Positions 41,845-48,353 of a stretch of 48,353 bases of DNA are shown in pieces. The notes under the pieces were generated by a model that was not told the DNA's origin, made no database searches, and worked only from the letters and a program-made list of their open reading frames with translations. This DNA comes from Mangrovactinospora gilvigrisea (GTDB lineage: Bacteria > Actinomycetota > Actinomycetes > Streptomycetales > Streptomycetaceae): positions 1 through 48,353 of the forward strand of contig NZ_MLCF01000049.1 of assembly GCF_001879105.1 (NCBI RefSeq), written 5' to 3'. Positions within the stretch are counted from its first letter, which is position 1. Every line of letters begins with the position of its first letter. Made by a program: the position numbers and the translations under genes.

Positions 41845-42924
41845 TCAGCGCTGGGTGGCGGCGGACCAGCGGGCGAGGGCGTCCGCCGCGGCGCCCGTGT
41901 CCAGGGAGGCCGCGGCACGCGTCATGTTGGCCCGGAGCACCTCCGCGAGCGCGGAGGCCGGCGGCGGGCCGTCGAGGGCCGTCAGCGCCGCCGCGCTGTT
42001 GAGGAGGACCGCGTCGCGCACCGGGCCCGGCTCGCCGGCCAGCACGCGCCGGGCGACGTCCGCGTTGAAGGCCGGGTCCGCCCCGCGCAGCGCCTCCACC
42101 GGGGCGATCTCCACGCCCACCTCGCGCGGGTCGAAGAGCGTCTCCTCGACCTTGCCGTCCGCCACCAGCCACACCCGGGACGGCCCCGTCACCGTCAGCT
42201 CGTCGAGCCCGTCCTCGCCGCGGAAGACCAGCGCGCGGGTGCCCCGCGCGGCCAGCACCCCGGCGACCACCGGCGCGATCCGGGCGTCGGCGACGCCGGT
42301 GGCCTGCGCCTCCACCCGGGCCGGATTCGTCAGCGGGCCGAGGAAGTTGAAGAAGGTGAGGACGCCCAGCTCCTTGCGGGCGATGCCGGCGTGCCGCAGC
42401 GAGGAGTGGAAGACCGGCGCCGGGCAGTAGGTGATGCCCGCCTCCTCGGCGATCTCCGCCACCCGGCGCGGCGGCACCGTCAGATCGATGCCCAGATGCT
42501 CCAGCACGTCGGTGGCGCCGCTCGCGGAGGAGGCCGCCCGGTTGCCGTGCTTGACGACCTTGGCGCCGGCACCGGCCACCGTGATGGCCGACATGGTGGA
42601 GATGTTGACGGTGCGGGCCCGGTCGCCGCCGGTGCCGACGATGTCCACCGCGGGGCCGGGGATCTCCAGCCGCACCGCGTGGTCGTACATCGCCCGCACC
42701 AGGCCGCCGACCTCGTCGACCGACTCGCCCTTGGCGCGCAGCGCCACCGCGAAGCCGGCGATCTGCACGTCCGTGGCGTTGCCGGACATGATGTCGCCCA
42801 GCGCCCAGCGGGTGTCCTCGGCCGTCAGGTCGCGGCCCTGCAGCAGCGCCGTGATGACGTCCGGCCAGGTGCGGGCCACCGGGGTGGCCGCGCTGGCGCC
42901 GCTTCCCGTGCTGGGTCCGCCCAT
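41845..42924 (-). CDS. trpD: Anthranilate phosphoribosyltransferase
   Basis: The 359-residue protein performs the second step of tryptophan synthesis, moving phosphoribose to anthranilate. It has [22 protein letters not shown] (phosphate loop and metal), [59 protein letters not shown] and the acidic [17 protein letters not shown]. No other trp genes are near, and no leader peptide or attenuator is visible. It is placed beside the cytochrome genes, as I also recall for Mycobacterium (Rv2192c). GGGAG lies just upstream of ATG 42924. Confidence 0.95.
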   Translation of the reverse strand: MGGPSTGSGASAATPVARTWPDVITALLQGRDLTAEDTRWALGDIMSGNATDVQIAGFAVALRAKGESVDEVGGLVRAMYDHAVRLEIPGPAVDIVGTGGDRARTVNISTMSAITVAGAGAKVVKHGNRAASSASGATDVLEHLGIDLTVPPRRVAEIAEEAGITYCPAPVFHSSLRHAGIARKELGVLTFFNFLGPLTNPARVEAQATGVADARIAPVVAGVLAARGTRALVFRGEDGLDELTVTGPSRVWLVADGKVEETLFDPREVGVEIAPVEALRGADPAFNADVARRVLAGEPGPVRDAVLLNSAAALTALDGPPPASALAEVLRANMTRAAASLDTGAAADALARWSAATQR

Positions 42925-42972
42925 GGTGTCTCCCGAGTGGTGTCGTGGGTGGGTTGGGCGCCCAGACTATCG

Positions 42973-43001
42973 GGACGGGCCGCCCGCTCGGCGGCCCGTC
43001 C
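42973..43001 (-). terminator. Hairpin terminator after the pseudo-receiver gene
   Basis: GGACGGGCCGCC (42973-42984) and GGCGGCCCGTCC (42990-43001) form a perfect 12-base-pair stem with loop CGCTC, between the pseudo-receiver stop and trpD. It suggests separate transcription of the two genes. Confidence 0.7.
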
Positions 43002-43021
43002 ACCCGGTGGTCACCGGTCGG

Positions 43022-43456
43022 TCATGCGGTGACGGCCGGCCGGCGGGCGAAATCCCGCAGCAGCGTCGCCAGCGTCTCGTCCAGCTCGACGGGGTCGATG
43101 GGGTGCGGGACCGCGGCGTCGGCCCGGCTCCAGGTGGCCAGCCAGGCGTCCTGGGGGCGGCCGATGAGCACCAGCACCGGGGGGCAGTCGTAGATCTCGT
43201 CCTTGGCCTGGCGGCAGACGCCCATCCCGCCGGCCGGCACGGCCTCGCCGTCCAGGACGCAGGCGGCGACGCCCCCGACCTCCAGCTCGTGCAGCACCTG
43301 GGCCTGGGTGGCGCACTCCAGCAGCTCGACCTCGGGCAGGTCGGGCGCGGGGCGGCGGCCGATCGCGAGGCGGACCTGCTCGCGGATGGTGCGGTCGTCG
43401 CTGTAGACCAGCACGGTCAGGGAACCGGACTGGTCCGGGGTGGAGCTGTGCGGCAT
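43022..43456 (-). CDS. Degenerate response-regulator receiver domain protein
   Basis: The 144-residue protein has the layout of a CheY-like receiver with no output domain. It has LTVLVYSDDRTIREQVRLAIG with the acidic pair Asp20-Asp21, VAACVLDGEA with Asp69 at the phospho-acceptor position, and VLVLIGRPQDAWLATW for strand 4. The invariant Lys after strand 5 is replaced (AVPHPIDPVEL), and the Ser/Thr after strand 4 is missing, so phosphorylation switching is doubtful. No histidine kinase is nearby. It is divergent from ctaE-qcrCAB, with 218 bases between starts, so it could act on respiration by protein contact (inference). Confidence 0.75.
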   Translation of the reverse strand: MPHSSTPDQSGSLTVLVYSDDRTIREQVRLAIGRRPAPDLPEVELLECATQAQVLHELEVGGVAACVLDGEAVPAGGMGVCRQAKDEIYDCPPVLVLIGRPQDAWLATWSRADAAVPHPIDPVELDETLATLLRDFARRPAVTA

Positions 43457-43674
43457 GGGTATGCCCCCGCTTCCTCGCTCGTTCGCGTTCGATGTGCACG
43501 GGACAGCTGCGCTGATCCGGATGGTATCGCGGGCGGGGGGCCTCGGGGGAGGGCGTCAGAAGGCCCGGCGACCCGGCGCTCTGACGTGCCGTTAGCCCGA
43601 TCAGGGGCCTGCTCGGGGGCCTGACGCGCCGAAGGAGTACCCCGGGCGTCGGCACGGGATAAGCGACCGACATA

Positions 43675-44292
43675 ATGTCGGGCGTGGCGACAGCAACTGT
43701 AGATACCGGGCACGCACACGGGTCGGTCCAACGACCGAACCTGACCAGTGTCGGAACCATCGTGTGGCTGAGTTCCGAGCTGATGTTCTTCGCTGCCCTC
43801 TTCGCGATGTACTTCACCATCCGCTCTGTGCAGGGACCGCATGTCTGGGCCGAGCACGCGAGCCACCTGAACGTCCCGTTCTCCGCGACCAACACCACGG
43901 TGCTGGTGCTCTCCTCGCTCACCTGCCAGATGGGCGTGTTCGCGGCGGAGCGCGGCGACGTCAAGCGGCTCCGGCTGTGGTTCATGATCACGTTCGTGAT
44001 GGGCGCGATCTTCATCGGCGGCCAGGTGTACGAGTACACGAGCCTGGTCAAGGAGGACGGCCTCTCCCTCTCGTCCTCCGGCTACGGATCGGTGTTCTAC
44101 CTGACGACGGGCTTCCACGGCCTCCACGTCACGGGCGGGCTGATCGCCTTCCTGCTGGTACTGGGCCGGACGTACGCGGCGAAGAGGTTCACGCACGAGC
44201 AGGCCACCGCGGCGATCGTCGTGTCGTACTACTGGCACTTCGTCGACGTCGTGTGGATCGGGCTCTTCGCCACGATCTATCTGATCAAGTAA
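43675..44292 (+). CDS. ctaE: Cytochrome c oxidase subunit III (aa3)
   Basis: The 205-residue protein is the five-helix form of subunit III. It starts [26 protein letters not shown], with helices at [81 protein letters not shown] and [21 protein letters not shown]. The conserved Glu in SSELMFF and the terminal HFVDVVW motif are intact. The ribosome binding site is weak, so the start at 43675 rests mainly on the family N-terminus. qcrC follows after 68 bases on the same strand. Confidence 0.95.
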   Translation: MSGVATATVDTGHAHGSVQRPNLTSVGTIVWLSSELMFFAALFAMYFTIRSVQGPHVWAEHASHLNVPFSATNTTVLVLSSLTCQMGVFAAERGDVKRLRLWFMITFVMGAIFIGGQVYEYTSLVKEDGLSLSSSGYGSVFYLTTGFHGLHVTGGLIAFLLVLGRTYAAKRFTHEQATAAIVVSYYWHFVDVVWIGLFATIYLIK

Positions 44293-44360
44293 GCAGCGCC
44301 AGACGTCAGGTCACGATTCAAGCCAGTAGCCGAGACGATCCACTTCGACCGGGGATTTTC

Positions 44361-45170
44361 GTGAAAAAGCTCTCCGCACGACGACGCCACCCGATGGCGG
44401 TAGTCGTCGTCCTACTCTTCGCGCTCGCGGCCACCGGGGGGCTGTACGCCGCGTTCGCTCCTGCCAAGAAGGCGCAGGCGGACACCTCCGCGCAGTCGCT
44501 GACCGTCCAGGAGGGTAAGAAGCTGTTCGCCGTCGGCTGCGCCAGCTGCCACGGCATGAACGGCGAGGGGTCCTCAGACGGGCCGTCCCTGATCGGGGTC
44601 GGCGCCGCGGCGGTCGACTTCCAGGTCGGCACCGGACGCATGCCGCTGATGCAGCCCGGCCCCCAGGCGCCCCGCAAGAAGGTCGCCTACGAGCCGGCGC
44701 AGGTCAAGGCGCTCTCCGCGTTCGTGGCCTCGCTCGGCGCGGGCCCGGCGATCCCGTCCGCCAGCGACTACGACCCCGCCAAGGGCGACGTGGCCGCCGG
44801 TGGCGAGCTGTTCCGCACCAACTGCGCGCAGTGCCACAACTTCGTGGGTGAGGGCGGCGCCCTGACCAAGGGCAAGACCGCCCCGTCGCTGAAGGGCGTC
44901 AGCCCGAAGCACATCTACGAGGCCATGGAGACCGGCCCGCAGAACATGCCCTCCTTCGGTGACGGCACGATGTCCGACAAGAACCGTCGCGACGTCATCG
45001 CCTACGTCTACTCCAAGCAGGGCCACGAGGCGTCGAGCCCCGGCGGCATGACGCTCGGCGGGCTCGGCCCGGTGACCGAGGGTCTGTTCGGCTGGATCTT
45101 CGGTCTCGGCGCACTGATCGTGGTGGCGATCTGGATCGCCGCCCGCACCAGCAAGGTCAGGAAGTCATGA
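44361..45170 (+). CDS. qcrC: Di-haem cytochrome c subunit of the bc1 complex
   Basis: The 269-residue protein has an N-terminal membrane anchor (PMAVVVVLLFALAATGGLYAA), two c-type haem sites (CASCH near residue 59 and CAQCH near residue 156) and a C-terminal membrane helix (GWIFGLGALIVVAIWIAART). The distal haem ligand is probably in MPSFGDGTMSD. In actinobacteria this di-haem protein replaces soluble cytochrome c and wires the bc1 complex directly to CtaC. GTG 44361 gives MKKLSARRRHP. The stop overlaps qcrA by ATGA. Confidence 0.95.
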   Translation: MKKLSARRRHPMAVVVVLLFALAATGGLYAAFAPAKKAQADTSAQSLTVQEGKKLFAVGCASCHGMNGEGSSDGPSLIGVGAAAVDFQVGTGRMPLMQPGPQAPRKKVAYEPAQVKALSAFVASLGAGPAIPSASDYDPAKGDVAAGGELFRTNCAQCHNFVGEGGALTKGKTAPSLKGVSPKHIYEAMETGPQNMPSFGDGTMSDKNRRDVIAYVYSKQGHEASSPGGMTLGGLGPVTEGLFGWIFGLGALIVVAIWIAARTSKVRKS

Positions 45171-46228
45171 GCCAGGACGAGGAGATGTCTTCTGCCAACA
45201 ACCTGCCGGCGGAGCAGGACCATGGTGACGGCGAGCTCGCCGTCAAGGGGGACAACCCGTTCGCCGATCCGGGGCTGCCGCCCCACGAGCACCGGCGGAC
45301 CGACATCGACGAGAAGGCGGCGAACCGGGCCGAGCGCCAGGTTGCCTTCCTCTTCTTGATCTCGATGCTGGCCACCATCGGGTTCATCGTCTCCTACTAC
45401 GCGATCCCCAAGTCGCAGATCGTCTACATCTTCCTCTTGGGGCGCGTGAGCGCGCTGAACTTCTCGCTCGGGCTGACGCTCGGCGTGGCCCTGTTCTGCA
45501 TCGGCGCCGGCGCTGTCCAGTGGGCGCGCACGCTGATGTCGGACGTGGAGACGCCGCAGGAGCGCCACCCGATCGAGGCCGACAAGGAGACGCGCGAGTT
45601 CGTCTTCGAGGAGTTCAAGGCCGGTGCCAAGGACTCCGCGTTCGGTCGGCGCAAGCTGATCCGCACCACCATGTTCGGCGCCCTGGCGCTGGTCCCGCTC
45701 GCGGGCGTGGTGCTGCTGCGCGACCTCGGTCCGCTCCCCGGCAAGAAGCTGATGGAGACGAACTGGGCCGCGGGCAAGCGGATCATCAACCACAACACCG
45801 GTGAGCCGCTGAAGCCCAGCGACATCCAGGTCGGCTCGCTGACCTTCGCCTACCCCGAGGGGCTGAGCGAGGAGGACGAGCAGTTCCAGGAGAAGATCGC
45901 CAAGGATGCCCTGATGCTCATCCGGATGCGTCCGGAGGACATCAAGGACAAGACGGAGCTCGACTGGTCCTATGAGGGGATCGTCGCGTACTCCAAGATC
46001 TGCACCCATGTTGGCTGCCCGATCAGCCTCTACGAGCAGCAGACGCACCATGTGCTCTGCCCCTGCCACCAGTCGACGTTCGACCTGTCCGACGGCGCGA
46101 AGGTGATCTTCGGCCCGGCCGGCCACCCCCTGCCGCAGCTGAAGATCCATGTCGGGGACGACGGCTTCCTCGCCGCCTCCCAGGGCTTCCAGGAGCCCGT
46201 CGGCCCGTCCTACTGGGAGCGCCCGTGA
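45167..46228 (+). CDS. qcrA: Rieske iron-sulfur subunit of the bc1 complex
   Basis: The 353-residue protein has three membrane helices: two near residues 60-120 (VAFLFLISMLATIGFIVSYY; LGLTLGVALFCIGAGAV) and a third near 165-185. The twin-arginine GRRKLIRTT near residue 160 precedes the third. The last helix uses the Tat route in the S. coelicolor homologue, as I recall, because the folded Rieske domain is exported with its cluster. Cluster ligands are in CTHVGCP and CPCHQS. The 2Fe-2S centre takes electrons from menaquinol. It overlaps qcrC and qcrB by 4 bases each. Confidence 0.96.
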   Translation: MSQDEEMSSANNLPAEQDHGDGELAVKGDNPFADPGLPPHEHRRTDIDEKAANRAERQVAFLFLISMLATIGFIVSYYAIPKSQIVYIFLLGRVSALNFSLGLTLGVALFCIGAGAVQWARTLMSDVETPQERHPIEADKETREFVFEEFKAGAKDSAFGRRKLIRTTMFGALALVPLAGVVLLRDLGPLPGKKLMETNWAAGKRIINHNTGEPLKPSDIQVGSLTFAYPEGLSEEDEQFQEKIAKDALMLIRMRPEDIKDKTELDWSYEGIVAYSKICTHVGCPISLYEQQTHHVLCPCHQSTFDLSDGAKVIFGPAGHPLPQLKIHVGDDGFLAASQGFQEPVGPSYWERP

Positions 46229-47880
46229 GTACATCCACGACAAATGCACCCGGAACGGGTGCCGGAAGCGAACGCGGCCAGGACAACATCGGCGTGAAGG
46301 CCGCCGACTGGGCGGACGGCCGCCTGGGCATCTACGGCCTCGCCAAGTCGAACCTGCGGAAGATCTTCCCGGACCACTGGTCCTTCATGCTGGGCGAGAT
46401 CTGCCTCTACAGCTTCATCATCATCATCCTGACGGGCGTCTACCTGACGCTCTTCTTCCAGCCCAGCATGGCGGAGACCGTCTACCACGGCTCGTACACC
46501 CCGCTCAACGGCATCCCGATGTCGGAGGCGTACAAGTCGACCCTGGACATCAGCTTCGACGTCCGCGGCGGCCTGCTGATCCGTCAGATCCACCACTGGG
46601 CGGCGCTGGTCTTCATCGCCGGCATGTTCGTCCACATGTTCCGGGTCTTCTTCACCGGAGCGTTCCGCAAGCCGCGTGAGATCAACTGGCTGTTCGGGTT
46701 CCTGCTGCTGGTGCTCGGGTTCTTCGACGGGTTCCTCGGCTACTCGCTCCCGGACGACCTGCTCTCCGGCACCGGTGTCCGGTTCATGGAGGGCGCCGTC
46801 CTGTCGACGCCCGTCATCGGCACCTACCTGGTGATGTTCCTCTACGGGGGCGAGTTCCCGGGGAACGACATCATCCCCAGGTTCTTCACCATCCACGTGC
46901 TGCTGATCCCCGGGATCATGCTCGGCCTGCTGGCCGCGCACCTGATCCTGGTCTTCTACCACAAGCACACCCAGTACGCGGGTCCCGGCCGCTCCGAGAA
47001 GAACGTCGTGGGCATGCCGCTCATGCCGGTCTACATGGCCAAGGCCGGCGGCTTCTTCTTCCTGGTCTTCGGCGTCATCGCGGCCATCTCGGCGATCGCG
47101 ACGATCAACCCGATCTGGCAGATGGGGCCCTACCGGCCCGACCAGGTGTCCACCGGCGCCCAGCCCGACTGGTACATGGGCTTCGCCGAGGGCCTGATCC
47201 GGGCGATGCCCGGCTGGGAGATCAGATTCGCCGGGCACACGCTGGTGCTGGGCGTCTTCATCCCGCTGGCGCTCTTCGGCCTGATCCTCGTCGTCCTCGC
47301 CCTCTACCCCTTCGTGGAGTCGTGGGTCACCGGGGACAAGCGCGAGCACCACATCCTGGACCGGCCGCGGAACGCCCCGGTGCGGACCGCGTTCGGCGCC
47401 GCGTGGATCACGCTCTACCTGGTGTGCATGCTGGGCGGCGGCAACGACATCGTGGCCACCCACTTCCACCTGTCGATCAACGATGTGACCTGGTTCGTCC
47501 GGATCGCCTTCTTCGTGCTGCCGGTCGTCGTCTTCATCGTCGTCAAGCGGTGGTGCATGGGCCTGCAGCGCAAGGACAAGGCCCTGGCGCTGCACGGGCG
47601 CGAGTCCGGCAACATGGTGAAGCTGCCGCACGGCGAGTTCACCGAGGCGCACATCCCGCTGGAGCCCGAGCAGCTCTACCCGCTGGTCTCCTACGACCAG
47701 CAGGTGCCGCTGAAGCTCCCGCCGGCGGTGGACGAGAACGGTGTGAAGCGGAAGGTCTCGCTCAACACCAAGATGCGGGCCCGGATGTCGGCGTACTACT
47801 TCGGTGAGAAGTCGCAGATCCCGAAGCCCACCGTGGAGGAGTACAAGGAGATCGCCAGCGGTCACGGCGGCCACCACTAG
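46225..47880 (+). CDS. qcrB: Cytochrome b subunit of the bc1 complex
   Basis: The 551-residue protein is the menaquinol-oxidising cytochrome b. It has two pairs of haem-ligand histidines (RQIHHWAALVFIAGMFVHMFRVFF and IHVLLIPGIMLGLLAAHLILVFYHKH), and the Qo-site motif is PDWY in TGAQPDWYMGFAEG, the actinobacterial version of PEWY. It also has LGYSLPDDLLSGTG and an actinobacterial C-terminal extension of about 120 residues (RKDKALALHGRESGNMVKLPHGEF ...). This is the target site of Q203-type inhibitors in mycobacteria. The GTG start overlaps qcrA by 4 bases. A long hairpin lies 65 bases after the stop. Confidence 0.97.
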   Translation: MSTSTTNAPGTGAGSERGQDNIGVKAADWADGRLGIYGLAKSNLRKIFPDHWSFMLGEICLYSFIIIILTGVYLTLFFQPSMAETVYHGSYTPLNGIPMSEAYKSTLDISFDVRGGLLIRQIHHWAALVFIAGMFVHMFRVFFTGAFRKPREINWLFGFLLLVLGFFDGFLGYSLPDDLLSGTGVRFMEGAVLSTPVIGTYLVMFLYGGEFPGNDIIPRFFTIHVLLIPGIMLGLLAAHLILVFYHKHTQYAGPGRSEKNVVGMPLMPVYMAKAGGFFFLVFGVIAAISAIATINPIWQMGPYRPDQVSTGAQPDWYMGFAEGLIRAMPGWEIRFAGHTLVLGVFIPLALFGLILVVLALYPFVESWVTGDKREHHILDRPRNAPVRTAFGAAWITLYLVCMLGGGNDIVATHFHLSINDVTWFVRIAFFVLPVVVFIVVKRWCMGLQRKDKALALHGRESGNMVKLPHGEFTEAHIPLEPEQLYPLVSYDQQVPLKLPPAVDENGVKRKVSLNTKMRARMSAYYFGEKSQIPKPTVEEYKEIASGHGGHH

Positions 47881-47944
47881 GCCGCGGCAGCCGCGGACCG
47901 GCCGTTCTCCGGCGGGGCGTCAGCCACGCGTCCCGTGAGGTCAC

Positions 47945-47992
47945 CGCGAAGCGAGGGCCCCACCCCCTTTCGAGGGGGTGGGGCCCTTCGCG
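47945..47992 (+). terminator. Terminator hairpin after qcrB
   Basis: GGGCCCCACCCCCT pairs with AGGGGGTGGGGCCC around TTCG, with outer CGCGAA/TTCGCG pairing across a small bulge (47945-47992). It closes the ctaE-qcrCAB operon. Confidence 0.8.
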
Positions 47993-48034
47993 TGCCCGGC
48001 TGACGTGGGTCGTCTCGCGGTGCGAGATGCGCGC

Positions 48035-48064
48035 TGTCGGTGCTCGGTGGCGGGCTGTTATGAT
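48035..48064 (+). promoter_or_regulatory. Predicted promoter of the SAM-IV-controlled transcript
   Basis: A good -10 TATGAT (48059-48064) lies just upstream of the riboswitch, so the start point would be about base 48071. A weak -35 (TGTCGG, 48035-48040) is 18 bases away. Confidence 0.55.
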
Positions 48065-48071
48065 CCGAACC

Positions 48072-48178
48072 GGTCACGAGCGACAGCGACTTCGGCCCCG
48101 GCCTGCTGTCCGGCAACCCTCCGTCCGTGGCGGGGTGCCCCGGGTGATGACCAGGCCGCAGCCAGCGCCGGCTGCGGC
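48072..48178 (+). promoter_or_regulatory. SAM-IV riboswitch
   Basis: GGTCACGAG opens the element and GGGTGATGACC closes it (P1 pairing GGTCA/TGACC, 48072-48076 with 48148-48152). Inside are GACAGCGAC, the core CCCCGG...GTCCGGCAACCCTCC (about 48096-48122) and GGCGGGGTGCCCCGGGTGA. The extra hairpin GCCGCAGCC-AGCGCC-GGCTGCGGC (48155-48178) follows, then GCAAGCGC-like bases. This order and the CGGCAACCCTCC ... GGGGTGCCCCGGGTGA signature fit the actinobacterial SAM-IV class rather than SAM-I. It should turn off a methionine- or SAM-related gene when SAM is high. Downstream GGTCC/GGACC repeats (48205-48234) could be the switch near the ribosome binding site. Confidence 0.8.
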
Positions 48179-48240
48179 AAGCGCGGACCCCGCCCCGACG
48201 CGGTCTCCCGGGGTCCCCGGACCCTGAGGAGAGCTCTGCC

Positions 48241-48353
48241 GTGTCTACCGCCACCGCGCCCGCTGTCGCCGCTTCCGTCGCCCCCGCCCCGACCGCCGCT
48301 GCCGCCCCGGCCCCCGCCCCCGCTGCGGTGCCCGCCCCGGTGGCCGAGGCCGT
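48241..48353 (+). CDS. Start of an unidentified gene under SAM-IV control (3' end outside window)
   Basis: GTG 48241 follows GAGGAG at 9 bases and opens a frame running off the window end. The 37 visible residues (MSTATAPAVAASVAPAPTA and on) are only Ala/Pro/Val-rich and give no domain. From the riboswitch alone, a role in methionine, cysteine or SAM metabolism or transport is expected; that is an inference. Confidence 0.6.
   Translation, partial: MSTATAPAVAASVAPAPTAAAAPAPAPAAVPAPVAEA

Overview
The window is a chromosomal segment of a high-GC actinobacterium, almost certainly a member of the Streptomycetaceae (Streptomyces, Kitasatospora, Actinacidiphila or a close relative). The third codon position is almost always G or C, GTG starts and 4-base ATGA/GTGA overlaps are common, and the gene order lipB-lipA ... 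sucB-lpdA-pepA-cobT ... pspA-nadA-erpA-adoK-ctaC-ctaD-ctaF ... trpD-ctaE-qcrC-qcrA-qcrB is the one I recall from Streptomyces chromosomes and, in part, from Mycobacterium. Gene identities come from motifs and remembered family sequences; no search was run.

Region 1 (1-9.8 kb) is mostly accessory: the glycine-rich end of a GT39-type membrane glycosyltransferase, a three-gene overlapping run (methyltransferase, serine hydrolase, GNAT acetyltransferase), a Tat-exported PhoD-type phosphoesterase divergent from a secreted SGNH esterase, the two subunits of B12-dependent ethanolamine ammonia-lyase (eutB-eutC), a short-chain dehydrogenase and an RDD membrane protein.

Region 2 (9.9-17 kb) is nitrogen and lipoate metabolism: glnA behind a well-formed GlnR operator, then a large serine recombinase wedged between glnA and a DUF4191 membrane protein, then lipA and lipB on the opposite strand. 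The recombinase is the only clear mobile-element gene. It has an unusual tail resembling the N-terminal domain of IS5-type transposases, and an inverted repeat that can hide its own ribosome binding site.

Region 3 (17-27.6 kb) holds a TPR-type regulator, a repeat-rich intergenic region, an FAD oxidoreductase, a DUF4240 protein, and the 2-oxoacid dehydrogenase genes sucB and lpdA, whose lipoyl cofactor is made by the nearby lipA and lipB. pepA and cobT follow.

Region 4 (27.6-37 kb) contains small conserved proteins, an aldo/keto reductase, DUF3043, pspA-pspAA (envelope stress), nadA (an Fe-S enzyme of NAD synthesis), an ErpA-type Fe-S carrier, an exported protein of unknown function, an adenosine kinase (adoK) and a cysteine desulfurase-TusA fusion.

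Region 5 (37-48 kb) is the aerobic respiratory core: aa3 oxidase genes ctaC-ctaD-ctaF, then ctaE-qcrC-qcrA-qcrB, which make the actinobacterial bc1-aa3 supercomplex. Between them lie an L,D-transpeptidase, trpD and a degenerate receiver-domain protein. The window ends in a SAM-IV-type riboswitch and the first codons of the gene it should control.

The most unusual observations are the recombinase with its transposase-like tail and self-masking leader, the desulfurase-TusA fusion, the pseudo-receiver divergent from ctaE, three copies of a dispersed palindromic repeat, and the SAM-IV element in front of an unidentified gene.
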